Assembly (NCBI GenBank): GCA_017518025.1
Contig: JAFWWR010000351.1
Location: 1 to 8,588, forward strand
DNA: 8,588 nt
Reading direction: 5' to 3'
DNA from: Clostridia bacterium
Lineage (GTDB): Bacteria > Bacillota > Clostridia > Oscillospirales > CAG-272
Below, one piece after another: positions 1 through 6,247 of this stretch (positions within the stretch are counted from its first letter, which is position 1; the number at the start of each line of letters is the position of its first letter). The notes under the pieces are model-generated. The model saw nothing but the letters and a program-made list of their open reading frames with translations. It did no database searches and had not been told where the DNA came from. Made by a program: the position numbers and the translations under genes.

Positions 1-801
1 AAAAGATATAAGATCGTTACCGTATAATTCCGTAAGTCTCTCGTGGGCGGCGTACTCGAAAAACTCATCCGTGAACCGGTCGAGATCGCAGGCCTTGATA
101 TCTTTGAGCAGAGTGGAACATTGCGTTCCGGCAGAGAATACTTTTCCGTTAGGGAGAATCATTGTGTAGTACCCGAGCCCATGTATGTTCTTTTCTCCTC
201 CAACCATCTCGCTGAAATCGATCATATACATCCCGTCATCTCCGAAGCTCAACCACGTCTGAACCGCTTTGTTGAATTTCTCTCCGAACAGAGAATAGAG
301 AAACTCCTTTGCGATCCCGACCGCCTCGTCCTCGCTGACGGCCTCAAGTATGCCTTCCATATACAAACTACACGCATCCATTACTTCTTCATCGTCGTTG
401 ATCCTATAGTGTAAAAGTTCGCCATCAGAATCGAAAACGTAACTTGTTTTGTTTTCCGATACATATTTGTCACAACTTATTCCGTCGTGATCCTCGGATC
501 CGTCCCGGGTGAGTGCGATCTCTTCTCCGTCGATCACTACCTTGAATCCGTCTCCGTCGGTGATAAGGACGGTCTTCGTCGCCTCGTAGAGGGGGGTGGT
601 ATCAGGTTCTTTTTCGACCATGGAAGCCGCATCTTCGGCGGACGGATCGTCTTCCATGATCGGACCGTCCTTCTCGCCCTTGTAAATGGTATCGGCGTTG
701 GCTTTGACCCCCGACGCACCTGCAAATTTTGGTACGATAAGGATCGCGCCTATTGCAAGCACGCAGACCAGAACGATTGAAATGATAATTGATTTTTTCA
801 T
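1..801 (-). CDS. Signal-anchored extracytoplasmic protein, partial (3' end beyond window)
   Basis: An uninterrupted reading frame of 267 codons runs from an ATG at 801 to the left edge, with no stop, so the C-terminus is missing. CGGAGG lies 5 nt upstream of the ATG (807-812), which fixes the start. Residues 1-29 are a signal peptide or single membrane anchor: MKKS, then a hydrophobic run to about residue 24, then FAGA. The rest is acidic and soluble. The order of elements resembles the outer domain of the regulator encoded just upstream (908-1792): a KYVSENKTSYVF-like strand pair, an acidic helix around residues 154-176, then strands ending in LPNGKVFSAG. This recalls PepSY-like folds, but that is inference. 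There is no cytosolic sigma-binding tail. No terminator is seen in the 106-nt gap before it, so it is probably the third gene of the sigma operon. Function not recognised. Confidence 0.85.
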   Translation of the reverse strand, partial: MKKSIIISIVLVCVLAIGAILIVPKFAGASGVKANADTIYKGEKDGPIMEDDPSAEDAASMVEKEPDTTPLYEATKTVLITDGDGFKVVIDGEEIALTRDGSEDHDGISCDKYVSENKTSYVFDSDGELLHYRINDDEEVMDACSLYMEGILEAVSEDEAVGIAKEFLYSLFGEKFNKAVQTWLSFGDDGMYMIDFSEMVGGEKNIHGLGYYTMILPNGKVFSAGTQCSTLLKDIKACDLDRFTDEFFEYAAHERLTELYGNDLISF

Positions 802-907
802 AAAAACCTCCGTTTTTTCAGCATATTCGTTTGTTTTCCGGCGGCCGTGGCTCATCGGAGCGGTTGTGATTTCAGGTAAGCCCTTGTTGTCACAATGCGC
901 CGGGGAC

Positions 908-1792
908 TCATTTGTCAAAGTAGTATCCGAACTGCATCTCACCGCATTCGGGCCCTATCTCGGCCGGTTGGAACGTCGGCAAAATACTAACATTGACCCA
1001 ATAATAACCGTTCTGTGTTCTTAACCTGATCCTGTCGATCTCAAACGATACAAACGCGTCTCTGTAATTGTACTTTAAGCTTTGTTCGATGTCTTCGATA
1101 ATACCCTCAAGCGTGATCTGTTTCAATTGGTCGTCGCCGATCCCTACAAATTCCGGGACTCCGTGCAAGCCCAGATAACCTATCGAACCGTCGTCAAGTA
1201 TTTCCGCAAAACAGTTTATTCCTTCGATAAAGCCACCCTCTCCGAGCATTTGAGCATAATACAAACGCCATGATCCCTCGTTCTCGTCAAAATCCGCGTT
1301 AATGAGAATCATATCGTCGAAATACTCGCCGTATTTCGCCGAAAGAGCTGCGGAGGCGATCTCGTCCGCCTTTTCCTCTTCTATGGAATCATACTCACCG
1401 TTCTGATACCGGTACAGATGTTCTTTGTATCTTTCGGGGCTCATGATGTAAAAAGTGTTGCTTCCTTCTTCGTCGAAGGAGTATTTGTTTCCTTCCTGAT
1501 CTGTGTATTTTTCCACGAAAGAGCCGTTTGGCATATCCTCTGTTCCTTGGAAATCCAGCTCGACAGTCTCGCCCTCGGGTGAGACGTAGGTCTTGTCGTG
1601 ACGGATCTCACCGGCGATCACGACTACCGATGCCACTACCGCTACTATGGCGGCGGCAGCAATGGCCCGCCGCAGGACGATCCTCCTTTTTTTAGAGGGG
1701 CTGTCGTGTCTTACGGCCTGTTCCGCTTCTTCTATGTATTTTTCGTCTATCAGCTCCATCATCACGTCATGGAGCTTTTCCGGTCTTTTCAT
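908..1792 (-). CDS. Membrane-bound regulator paired with ECF sigma factor (putative anti-sigma factor 1)
   Basis: The protein has 294 aa. Residues 1-42 are cytosolic and charged, with the motif LIDEKYIEEAEQA and a basic KKRRIVLRR stretch. Residues 43-61 form one membrane segment, and about 230 acidic residues lie outside. The ATG shares an ATGA with the stop of the sigma gene, and an AAGGAGG sits 10 nt upstream inside the sigma reading frame, so translation is probably coupled. This is the usual arrangement of an ECF sigma factor and the membrane anti-sigma factor that holds it. There is no HxxxCxxC zinc anti-sigma motif, so the short N-terminal segment would bind sigma in another way. The outer part (residues 90-210: a KYTDQEGNKYSF strand pair, a helix EEEKADEIASAAL, then strands ending in LDDGSIGYLG) looks PepSY-like and would be the sensor. 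The role is inferred from context. Confidence 0.8.
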   Translation of the reverse strand: MKRPEKLHDVMMELIDEKYIEEAEQAVRHDSPSKKRRIVLRRAIAAAAIVAVVASVVVIAGEIRHDKTYVSPEGETVELDFQGTEDMPNGSFVEKYTDQEGNKYSFDEEGSNTFYIMSPERYKEHLYRYQNGEYDSIEEEKADEIASAALSAKYGEYFDDMILINADFDENEGSWRLYYAQMLGEGGFIEGINCFAEILDDGSIGYLGLHGVPEFVGIGDDQLKQITLEGIIEDIEQSLKYNYRDAFVSFEIDRIRLRTQNGYYWVNVSILPTFQPAEIGPECGEMQFGYYFDK

Positions 1793-2382
1793 ACGATAAT
1801 ACCCTCCTTTTCCAGTTTTTCGCGCAGTTTTTTTCTCATTCGGGAAAGAGTCATCTTCACCTTGCTCTCGGTAAAGCCGAGAGACGACGCGATGTCCGGG
1901 ATGCTGTCCATATACCAGTATCTGCGGACGAAGATGACCCTTCCGCTCCTGCCGGCCTCCGACAGGAATCCGTTTATGACCCGGGCGATCTCCTCACGGT
2001 CCGCCAGCTCTTCCACTGACCCCGAGTCGCCGGTGATACATTCCTCAAGTTCGCTGAAGGACACGTCGGCCACTCCGCCGCCTCTTTTGGCGGTGGTCTC
2101 CCGGCGGAGCCGATCTACCGACAAGTTGCGCGTCAGCCGCGCCATATAGGGCCCCAGCTTCTCCGGCTCGTGGGGCGGGATGCTGTTCCAGGCGGCGAGG
2201 AGTGCGTCGCTGACGATCTCCTCCGCGTCAGACGCGTCGCCGACAACGTTGCGCGCCAGGCGGTCCATCATCGATCCGTACTTGTCGCGCACCTCCCGGA
2301 GCGCCCCCTCGTCCCTCTCCAGAAAGAGCTTTACGATCTCGCGGTCTTCCCTGTGCACGCGGGAATCCTTTTCGAGAGACAT
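1789..2382 (-). CDS. ECF-type RNA polymerase sigma factor (copy 1)
   Basis: The protein has 197 aa. The start at 2382 is chosen over the longer frame (to 2472) because AAAGGAGGT lies 6 nt upstream of it and because it then matches copy 2 end to end. Sigma region 2 spans about residues 13-90, with SDAEEIVSDALLAAW as the region 2.2-like core-binding helix. A linker with AKRGGGVA follows, then region 4 at about residues 127-192, with the helix-turn-helix around IPDIASSLGFTESKVKMTLSRM. It would direct RNA polymerase to a small regulon, including its own operon if the shared upstream block is its promoter. It overlaps the regulator gene at 908-1792 by four bases. It is about 70% identical to the protein of 3600-4193. 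Family assignment is firm; subgroup and regulon are unknown. Confidence 0.95.
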   Translation of the reverse strand: MSLEKDSRVHREDREIVKLFLERDEGALREVRDKYGSMMDRLARNVVGDASDAEEIVSDALLAAWNSIPPHEPEKLGPYMARLTRNLSVDRLRRETTAKRGGGVADVSFSELEECITGDSGSVEELADREEIARVINGFLSEAGRSGRVIFVRRYWYMDSIPDIASSLGFTESKVKMTLSRMRKKLREKLEKEGIIV

Positions 2383-2410
2383 AGACGACCTCCTTTCACA
2401 AAATCGTTCC

Positions 2411-2434
2411 GGGGCGGGCGCGTCCGTCTGCCCC
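2411..2434 (-). other. Leader hairpin upstream of sigma gene 1
   Basis: GGGGC at 2411-2415 pairs with GCCCC at 2430-2434, and four further pairs (two of them GU) lie inside, leaving a 6-nt loop. It sits between the putative ECF promoter and the ribosome binding site, at the place where copy 2 has its own hairpin. The region is GC-rich, so chance is possible. Confidence 0.4.
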
Positions 2435-2442
2435 TCTGACAA

Positions 2443-2472
2443 TAAACTCGTAAAACACACCGGAAAAGTCAC
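2443..2472 (-). promoter_or_regulatory. Putative ECF sigma promoter of sigma operon 1
   Basis: On the minus strand GTGACTTTT (2464-2472) is followed, 17 nt after its ACTTT core, by GTTTA (2443-2447) and then TTGTCAGAGGGG. Nearly the same block lies before the second sigma gene (4259-4287), while the sequence between the two boxes is not conserved. Two boxes at 16-17 nt spacing with an AC-containing upstream box fit ECF promoters. Autoregulation is inferred. Confidence 0.6.
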
Positions 2473-2489
2473 GTTTTTTTAAAAAGTTT

Positions 2490-2543
2490 CGCGGCGAGGT
2501 GAATTCGCCGCGATCAATTCTATCTCGGCGGCCTCTGCCGCCG
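2490..2543 (-). other. Two GC-rich hairpins in the leader of sigma operon 1
   Basis: Two perfect stems lie side by side: CGGCGGC/GCCGCCG (2526-2543, 4-nt loop) and CGCGGCGA/TCGCCGCG (2490-2512, 7-nt loop). Read on the minus strand, the second is followed by AAAC and five T, so it could act as a weak terminator. They fall between an upstream sigma-A-like promoter and the ECF-like promoter, and could limit read-through into the sigma gene. No function is shown. Confidence 0.45.
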
Positions 2544-2571
2544 CAGGAGCCCCGCCCGCCGGCGCAGGTAT

Positions 2572-2600
2572 ATTCTATAACAAATCTTCATTTTTTGCAA
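2572..2600 (-). promoter_or_regulatory. Putative sigma-A-type promoter upstream of sigma operon 1
   Basis: On the minus strand TTGCAA (2595-2600) and TAGAAT (2572-2577, five of six matches to TATAAT) are separated by 17 nt, just downstream of the terminator of the preceding operon. The leader would be about 180 nt and include the hairpins at 2490-2543. It may supply basal expression in addition to the ECF-like promoter. Confidence 0.45.
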
Positions 2601-2622
2601 ACAGAACGGTTTTCGGGGAAAC

Positions 2623-2656
2623 AAAAAACGGCTGAAGATAAAATCAGCCGTTTTTT
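2623..2656 (-). terminator. Rho-independent terminator after sigma/regulator pair 2
   Basis: A perfect 13-bp inverted repeat, AAAAAACGGCTGA with TCAGCCGTTTTTT, encloses an 8-nt loop and starts 8 nt past the stop at 2665. A run of T follows the stem on both strands, so it could work in both directions. It separates the two sigma operons. Confidence 0.9.
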
Positions 2657-2664
2657 GCGCAGGA

Positions 2665-3603
2665 TCATTCAGTCATGGGGTCTGTGATGCCGCAGAACAG
2701 GGCGTCCTGCTCCATGGGGGAGAGTCCGTCCATGGATCCGTCGAACAAAGCGTCGATATTGTAGTCGTAGACGTAGTCTTTCCTTGCCGCCTCTTTTGCA
2801 ATCATCGCCTCGACTTCTTCTCGGGAGAGACCATAGACGTCCACGACCGCTTTAATGCTCGTCTGAGGCGTGACCTGGTAGTTTCCGAAAGTATCGAACC
2901 ACTTCTCGCCCGAATCAGACCACTGAGGTTCTGATTTGAGTTCCCAGAACGCTCGCCTCTTTTCTTCGATGATATGTAATTCGTCGACGTTTCTATAGAA
3001 TTCGTCGACAGCTTCATCGTCGCCAGAATACAAGACGTCAAAATTCAGTACCGAATCGTAATACAGGCTCGTGTTGTAATAAATCTCTTCGAGGTCTGAC
3101 CTTGAAACATTGAAATGCAAAATGTATCGATATACATTGCCGTCGGGAAAAGGACAGCCGTCCTCCAAGGGACCTTTTTCCGCCTCTTTAGTCCATTCAT
3201 AGAACTCATCTTCACCCACGAGAGCTATCATTTCCTGAGAGTAGCTGTGGAACGACTCAGCGTGGACTTTGCACATGCCGGTGCCTCCCGTGGGATAGTC
3301 GTCTGTTTGCTGGCCTTCCGATTTCGGTTCGACGGTGACCGGTTCCGTCCCGAAATCTGTTTCACTCTCGCTTTCGATAGGAATGCCTGCCGGGGGCGTT
3401 GTGCCTCTCCCCTTTATCAGAGCGGGGATCATAAACGCCGTCGCGCCGACCACAGCCGCCACGGCGGCGGCGATAAGGGCCCGCCGCAGGACGATCCTCC
3501 TTCCGCGGACGGGGCTGCGGTCGCCGGCGGCCTGTTCCGCTTCTTCAATATATCTTTCATCTATCAGTTCAATTTCGTCACAAAGCTTTTCGGATTTTTT
3601 CAT
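2665..3603 (-). CDS. Membrane-bound regulator paired with ECF sigma factor (putative anti-sigma factor 2)
   Basis: The protein has 312 aa. The cytosolic N-terminus carries LIDERYIEEAEQA and RGRRIVLRRA, nearly the same as in the regulator of 908-1792. One membrane segment covers about residues 42-63. A low-complexity Ser/Thr/Pro/Glu linker (about 68-105) follows, then an outer domain of about 200 residues. That outer domain has three cysteines (C111, C150, C304) and shows no resemblance by eye to the other regulator's. Near its end a segment reads LSREEVEAMIAKEAARK. The start shares ATGA with the sigma stop codon, with AAGGAGG 10 nt upstream. By arrangement it should hold and release the 3600-4193 sigma factor in response to an outside signal. 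The anti-sigma role is inferred; the signal is unknown. Confidence 0.8.
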   Translation of the reverse strand: MKKSEKLCDEIELIDERYIEEAEQAAGDRSPVRGRRIVLRRALIAAAVAAVVGATAFMIPALIKGRGTTPPAGIPIESESETDFGTEPVTVEPKSEGQQTDDYPTGGTGMCKVHAESFHSYSQEMIALVGEDEFYEWTKEAEKGPLEDGCPFPDGNVYRYILHFNVSRSDLEEIYYNTSLYYDSVLNFDVLYSGDDEAVDEFYRNVDELHIIEEKRRAFWELKSEPQWSDSGEKWFDTFGNYQVTPQTSIKAVVDVYGLSREEVEAMIAKEAARKDYVYDYNIDALFDGSMDGLSPMEQDALFCGITDPMTE

Positions 3604-4193
3604 ACGAATATCCCCTCCTTTTCCAGCTTTTCACGCAGTTTTTTCCTCATCCTCATGAGGATCATCTTTATCTTCCCTTCGGAATATCCCGTCATCGCGG
3701 CGATGTCCGGAACGGTGTCCATATGCCAGTATCTGCGGACGAAGATCACCCTTTTCGTGCGGCTCTCGCCGGACAGGAATTCGTTTATCACCCGGGCGGC
3801 CTCCCCCTCCTCCGCGAGATCCTCCGCGATGCCGTCCCCGCCGGGGATACATTCCTCCAGCTCCCCGAGGGACAAGAGGGCCACTCCGCCTCCTCTTTTC
3901 GCGGCGGTGTTCCGGCGGAGCCGCTTGAGCGAGACGTTCCTGGTGAGCCGCGCCAGATACGGCCCCAGCTTCTCCGGCTCGTGAGGCGGGATGCTGTTCC
4001 AGGCGGCGAGAAGCGCGTCGCTGACGCACTCCTCCGCGTCGCTCTCGTTCCCGACCACGTTCCGCGCAAGGCGGCCCATCATCCTGCCGTATTTTTCGCC
4101 CGCCTCCCGGAGGGCGCCCTCGTCTCTCCCGAGAAATAATCTCACGATCCCGACGTCCTCCATGTGCACCTGAACGTCCGTCTTGTCGTCCAT
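3600..4193 (-). CDS. ECF-type RNA polymerase sigma factor (copy 2)
   Basis: The protein has 197 aa. The start at 4193 is preferred to the ATG at 4211 because GGGAGG lies 7 nt upstream and because the protein then aligns with copy 1 without any gap. Region 2 covers about residues 13-90 (SDAEECVSDALLAAWNSIPP), region 4 about 127-192, with the helix-turn-helix at VPDIAAMTGYSEGKIKMILM. A hand count gives 139 of 197 residues identical to copy 1. Conservation is strongest in region 2.2 and the C-terminal RMRKKLREKLEKEG, and weaker in the linker and in the DNA-recognition helix, so promoter preference may have shifted. It overlaps its regulator gene by four bases and is preceded by the same type of ECF-like promoter. 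Confidence 0.95.
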   Translation of the reverse strand: MDDKTDVQVHMEDVGIVRLFLGRDEGALREAGEKYGRMMGRLARNVVGNESDAEECVSDALLAAWNSIPPHEPEKLGPYLARLTRNVSLKRLRRNTAAKRGGGVALLSLGELEECIPGGDGIAEDLAEEGEAARVINEFLSGESRTKRVIFVRRYWHMDTVPDIAAMTGYSEGKIKMILMRMRKKLREKLEKEGIFV

Positions 4194-4224
4194 AGACTGT
4201 CCTCCCTTCACAGAATGAGCGGAC

Positions 4225-4242
4225 GGAGGCGCGTCCGCCTCC
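4225..4242 (-). other. Leader hairpin upstream of sigma gene 2
   Basis: A perfect 7-bp stem, GGAGGCG with CGCCTCC, encloses a 4-nt loop between the putative ECF promoter and the ribosome binding site. Copy 1 has a hairpin at the matching place with different pairs. It might affect translation, or be a by-product of GC richness. Confidence 0.4.
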
Positions 4243-4258
4243 CGTTCCCCTCTGACAG

Positions 4259-4287
4259 TAAACTACCGAAAAAATGGCGAAAGTAAC
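4259..4287 (-). promoter_or_regulatory. Putative ECF sigma promoter of sigma operon 2
   Basis: On the minus strand GTTACTTT (4280-4287) is followed, after 16 nt, by GTTTA (4259-4263) and then CTGTCAGAGGGG. It matches the block before sigma gene 1 in both boxes and in the downstream segment, but the spacer differs by one base and is not conserved. It lies right after the rnmV terminator, as expected for an operon start. Confidence 0.6.
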
Positions 4288-4296
4288 GCCCGGATC

Positions 4297-4329
4297 AAAA
4301 AAACCGGGCGCTTCAGGATGAAACGCCCG
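4297..4329 (-). terminator. Rho-independent terminator of the holA-rnmV operon
   Basis: On the minus strand CGGGCGTTTC and GAAGCGCCCG pair over 10 bp (one GU) around a 5-nt loop, followed by GG and seven T. The stem begins immediately after the rnmV stop codon. The 3' arm could also pair with CCGGGCG at 4287-4293, an alternative fold that spans the T run. Confidence 0.9.
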
Positions 4330-4950
4330 TTATTCTTCGCCACATTTCCGTATTTCTCCCGCAAGTTTCAGAAAATCGTCCCTCGTACATATCATATTTA
4401 CCGCACCGAGAAGACCGTTCGCCGTCATGCCGCGCGGCAGGCCCAGCGACTCCGCCAGCGCGTCGCGCTTCGCAGCCGATCCCTCGCCTCCTGAGAGGCC
4501 GAGCTCGAAAAAGTCCGTTTTCGTGATCCCGCCGACTTCTCTTCCGGCGGCGCCGCCCCCGAAAAGCTCCGGATGACCCTCCCGGAGACGGGCGAACAGG
4601 TCGCGCAGGACGGTATCTCCCACGCCCTCCACGCCGAGGAATCCCGCCTTCGACGGAGCGGACTTCCGCCGCTCTTTCCCTTTGATCTGCGGCGCGTAGA
4701 GAGGAAATATCTTCTCCTTCGGCACGATCCCGTTGAGGTACGAGCGGATCACGCCGCCCGCGCCGTCGCTGTCCGTGAGGACGACGACTCCGTTCTCCGA
4801 CACGCGACGGATCAGCGCCCGCTTCTCCCCGCTTTTGAACACGCGGAATCCGTCTGTGGTGACGACGAGCCCGTCGATCACCCGGGTGACGGCCGCCTTG
4901 TCGTACTTGCCCTCCACGATCACGGGGACCGTGAGCTTTATCTTCTCCAC
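4330..4950 (-). CDS. rnmV: Ribonuclease M5-like Toprim protein
   Basis: RNase M5 matures the 5S rRNA precursor in Bacillota. The product here has 206 aa, slightly longer than the usual 180-190. The GTG at 4950 is chosen because GGAGG lies 6 nt upstream and because the Toprim domain begins right after it; the longer open frame (to 5418) only reads through holA. The Toprim fold spans about residues 8-95, with the acidic motif VEGKYD (E13) and the metal-binding DSDGAG (D60, D62). GFLGVEGVGD (103-112) follows, as in RNase M5. The C-terminal part (ITKTDFFELGLSGG to RDDF, about 142-193) matches the DUF4093-type segment of clostridial members. The start overlaps the end of holA by 13 nt, so the two are co-translated. 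The substrate is assigned by family only. Confidence 0.88.
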   Translation of the reverse strand: MEKIKLTVPVIVEGKYDKAAVTRVIDGLVVTTDGFRVFKSGEKRALIRRVSENGVVVLTDSDGAGGVIRSYLNGIVPKEKIFPLYAPQIKGKERRKSAPSKAGFLGVEGVGDTVLRDLFARLREGHPELFGGGAAGREVGGITKTDFFELGLSGGEGSAAKRDALAESLGLPRGMTANGLLGAVNMICTRDDFLKLAGEIRKCGEE

Positions 4951-5996
4951 TGCCGGCCTCCTCCGCCGAAAACTCCGGCGGCGATGCAGACGAGGCGGAT
5001 GAGCGACGAGTCGTCCCGGACAGAATACGATTTCATCTTCTGTTCGGTCTCGGCGAACATCGAGAGCACCCGGTCGAGGATCTCGGTCCTGATCCCCCGG
5101 ACGGCGCCTACCAGCAGTCCCGCCCGGTAGGAGTGGGTTTTCAGTTTTTCCGCCACGTCGGCGGCGGTGGCTCCGTGTTTCACCAGATGGGAGACGACGG
5201 CAAGCTCGCAGAACACCGACGACAGGTTGGCGAGCAGCTTTATGGGGTCCTCGCCTCGGCGGAGAGCCCGTCCCGCGAAGTCCGCGGCGACCTTCGCGTC
5301 GCCTCGCATAATGGAATTTGCCAGGGCGAACGCCTCGTCCTCGGGAGTGCGGGTCGCAGACTCCGTCACCGCGGCTGCGGTGAGCCGTTTTTCGCCCCTC
5401 GACCGCGCAAGAGCGCACGCCTTGTCGATCTCCGCCGACAGGCGGAACATGGAACGCCCGCAGAGGCGGATAATCTCACGGAGCGCGTCCGTGTCGGCCT
5501 CGATGCCCGCGTCCGCCGCGTGGCGGCTGAGCCAGCGGATCAGCTTTCCCTCCGGCTGAAGCGGAAACTCCACCGGTTTGATGACTTTCGAATACGCCTT
5601 CAGCGCCGCGGACGGCGTCTTCGGCTTGCCGGGGTCGAATCCGCCGGCGGCGACGGTCAGCACCAGTACCGCGCCGGGGCTGTTCTGCACCGTTGCGAGC
5701 ACGTCCCGGAGCGCCGCCTGCTCTTCCTCTTTCATGGAGGCAAGATCCGGGATCAGGATCTCTATCAGCTTCTTTTCGTCCATGACGGGCGGCGTCGCGA
5801 GGGCGTCCTCCAGCGCCGTGAGCGAAAAATCGTCCTTTTCGAACTTTATGTGGTTCATCTCCGGCAGCATGGCGCCGCCCAGCACGGCGTCCCGCAGGCG
5901 GCGGACGTAGTGCTGCTTCATGTAGTCTTCGTCGCCGTAGAAGAAATATCCGCCCTCCGGCGACTTGAGAGATTCCTTCAGTTCGTTCTCGGTCAC
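4938..5996 (-). CDS. holA: DNA polymerase III delta subunit
   Basis: The delta subunit opens the beta sliding clamp as part of the clamp loader. The protein has 352 aa, close to the family's usual 330-350. The start is GTG at 5996, with AGGAGG 8 nt upstream (6006-6011). The N-terminus carries the family signature YFFYGDEDYMKQHYVRRL (residues 17-34). An AAA+-like region without a working Walker A follows, then WLSRHAADAG and the lid segment GRSMFRLSAEIDKACAL. The C-terminal helical collar has AFALANSIMRGD and a DPIKLLANLSSVF segment. It ends with a basic GGGRQWRR. It is the first gene of a two-gene operon with rnmV, behind a good sigma-A-type promoter and before a strong terminator. Confidence 0.93.
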   Translation of the reverse strand: MTENELKESLKSPEGGYFFYGDEDYMKQHYVRRLRDAVLGGAMLPEMNHIKFEKDDFSLTALEDALATPPVMDEKKLIEILIPDLASMKEEEQAALRDVLATVQNSPGAVLVLTVAAGGFDPGKPKTPSAALKAYSKVIKPVEFPLQPEGKLIRWLSRHAADAGIEADTDALREIIRLCGRSMFRLSAEIDKACALARSRGEKRLTAAAVTESATRTPEDEAFALANSIMRGDAKVAADFAGRALRRGEDPIKLLANLSSVFCELAVVSHLVKHGATAADVAEKLKTHSYRAGLLVGAVRGIRTEILDRVLSMFAETEQKMKSYSVRDDSSLIRLVCIAAGVFGGGGRQWRR

Positions 5997-6030
5997 GCGG
6001 TCCGCCTCCTCTCGCCTTTTTTTCGACTAC

Positions 6031-6059
6031 AGTTTACCACATCCGCGGCGGAAAATCAA
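6031..6059 (-). promoter_or_regulatory. Sigma-A-type promoter of holA-rnmV
   Basis: On the minus strand TTGATT (6054-6059) and TAAACT (6031-6036) are separated by exactly 17 nt, and the spacer ends in TGTGG, an extended -10-like feature. It lies about 35 nt upstream of the holA start and is the only good candidate in this gap. Confidence 0.7.
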
Positions 6060-6101
6060 TAATAATGAGGCGTGTATAGAGTAATCTCATTTGGATGCAG
6101 A

Positions 6102-6160
6102 ATCGCCGTTCTTTGTCCCGTCAGGCGTACTGGCGTACGTCAAGGGGCAAAAACGGCGAT
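6102..6160. repeat. Long imperfect intergenic hairpin element
   Basis: ATCGCCGTT (6102-6110) pairs with AACGGCGAT (6152-6160). After one unpaired base, eight more pairs form (6112-6119 with 6144-6151, one GU). Inside, about seven pairs close on a TGGC tetraloop (6124-6130 with 6135-6141), built on the doubled GGCGTAC. Neither strand has a T run after it, so it is not a typical terminator. A small inverted repeat, AATGAG/CTCATT, flanks it at 6064-6091. It could be a dispersed palindromic element or a structured RNA. Confidence 0.6.
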
Positions 6161-6181
6161 AGAAAAGCACATTAAAAGATG

Positions 6182-6228
6182 AAAAAATCCGTAGGATTTT
6201 CACCTTAGAGATGAATCCTACGGATTTT
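6182..6228 (-). terminator. Rho-independent terminator of the sortase fusion gene
   Basis: A perfect 15-bp inverted repeat (6184-6198 with 6214-6228; AAAATCCGTAGGATT) encloses a 15-nt loop. On the minus strand it ends in six T, about 20 nt after the stop of the large surface protein gene. It isolates that gene from holA. Confidence 0.9.
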
Positions 6229-6247
6229 ATGTGTTTTGGTCAAATAG

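Noticed and set aside
2383..2472. N-terminal extension of sigma copy 1.
   Set aside because: It would cover the promoter block and leader, and the ATG at 2382 has a strong ribosome binding site and matches copy 2.
3115..3984. A 289-codon plus-strand frame across the sigma 2/regulator 2 junction.
   Set aside because: It is antisense to two well supported genes and resembles no known protein; a similar shadow arises at the copy 1 junction because the DNA is duplicated.
4951..5418. N-terminal extension of the rnmV frame.
   Set aside because: The added residues are Arg-rich out-of-frame reading of holA, and the GTG at 4950 has its own GGAGG and begins at the Toprim domain.
5133..6062. A 309-codon plus-strand frame opposite holA.
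   Set aside because: It is His/Arg-rich shadow sequence, whereas holA on the minus strand shows family motifs, promoter and ribosome binding site.
6102..6160. Reading the long hairpin as a terminator or a tRNA.
   Set aside because: There is no T run on either side, and no cloverleaf or anticodon arm; a proper terminator lies next to it at 6182-6228.
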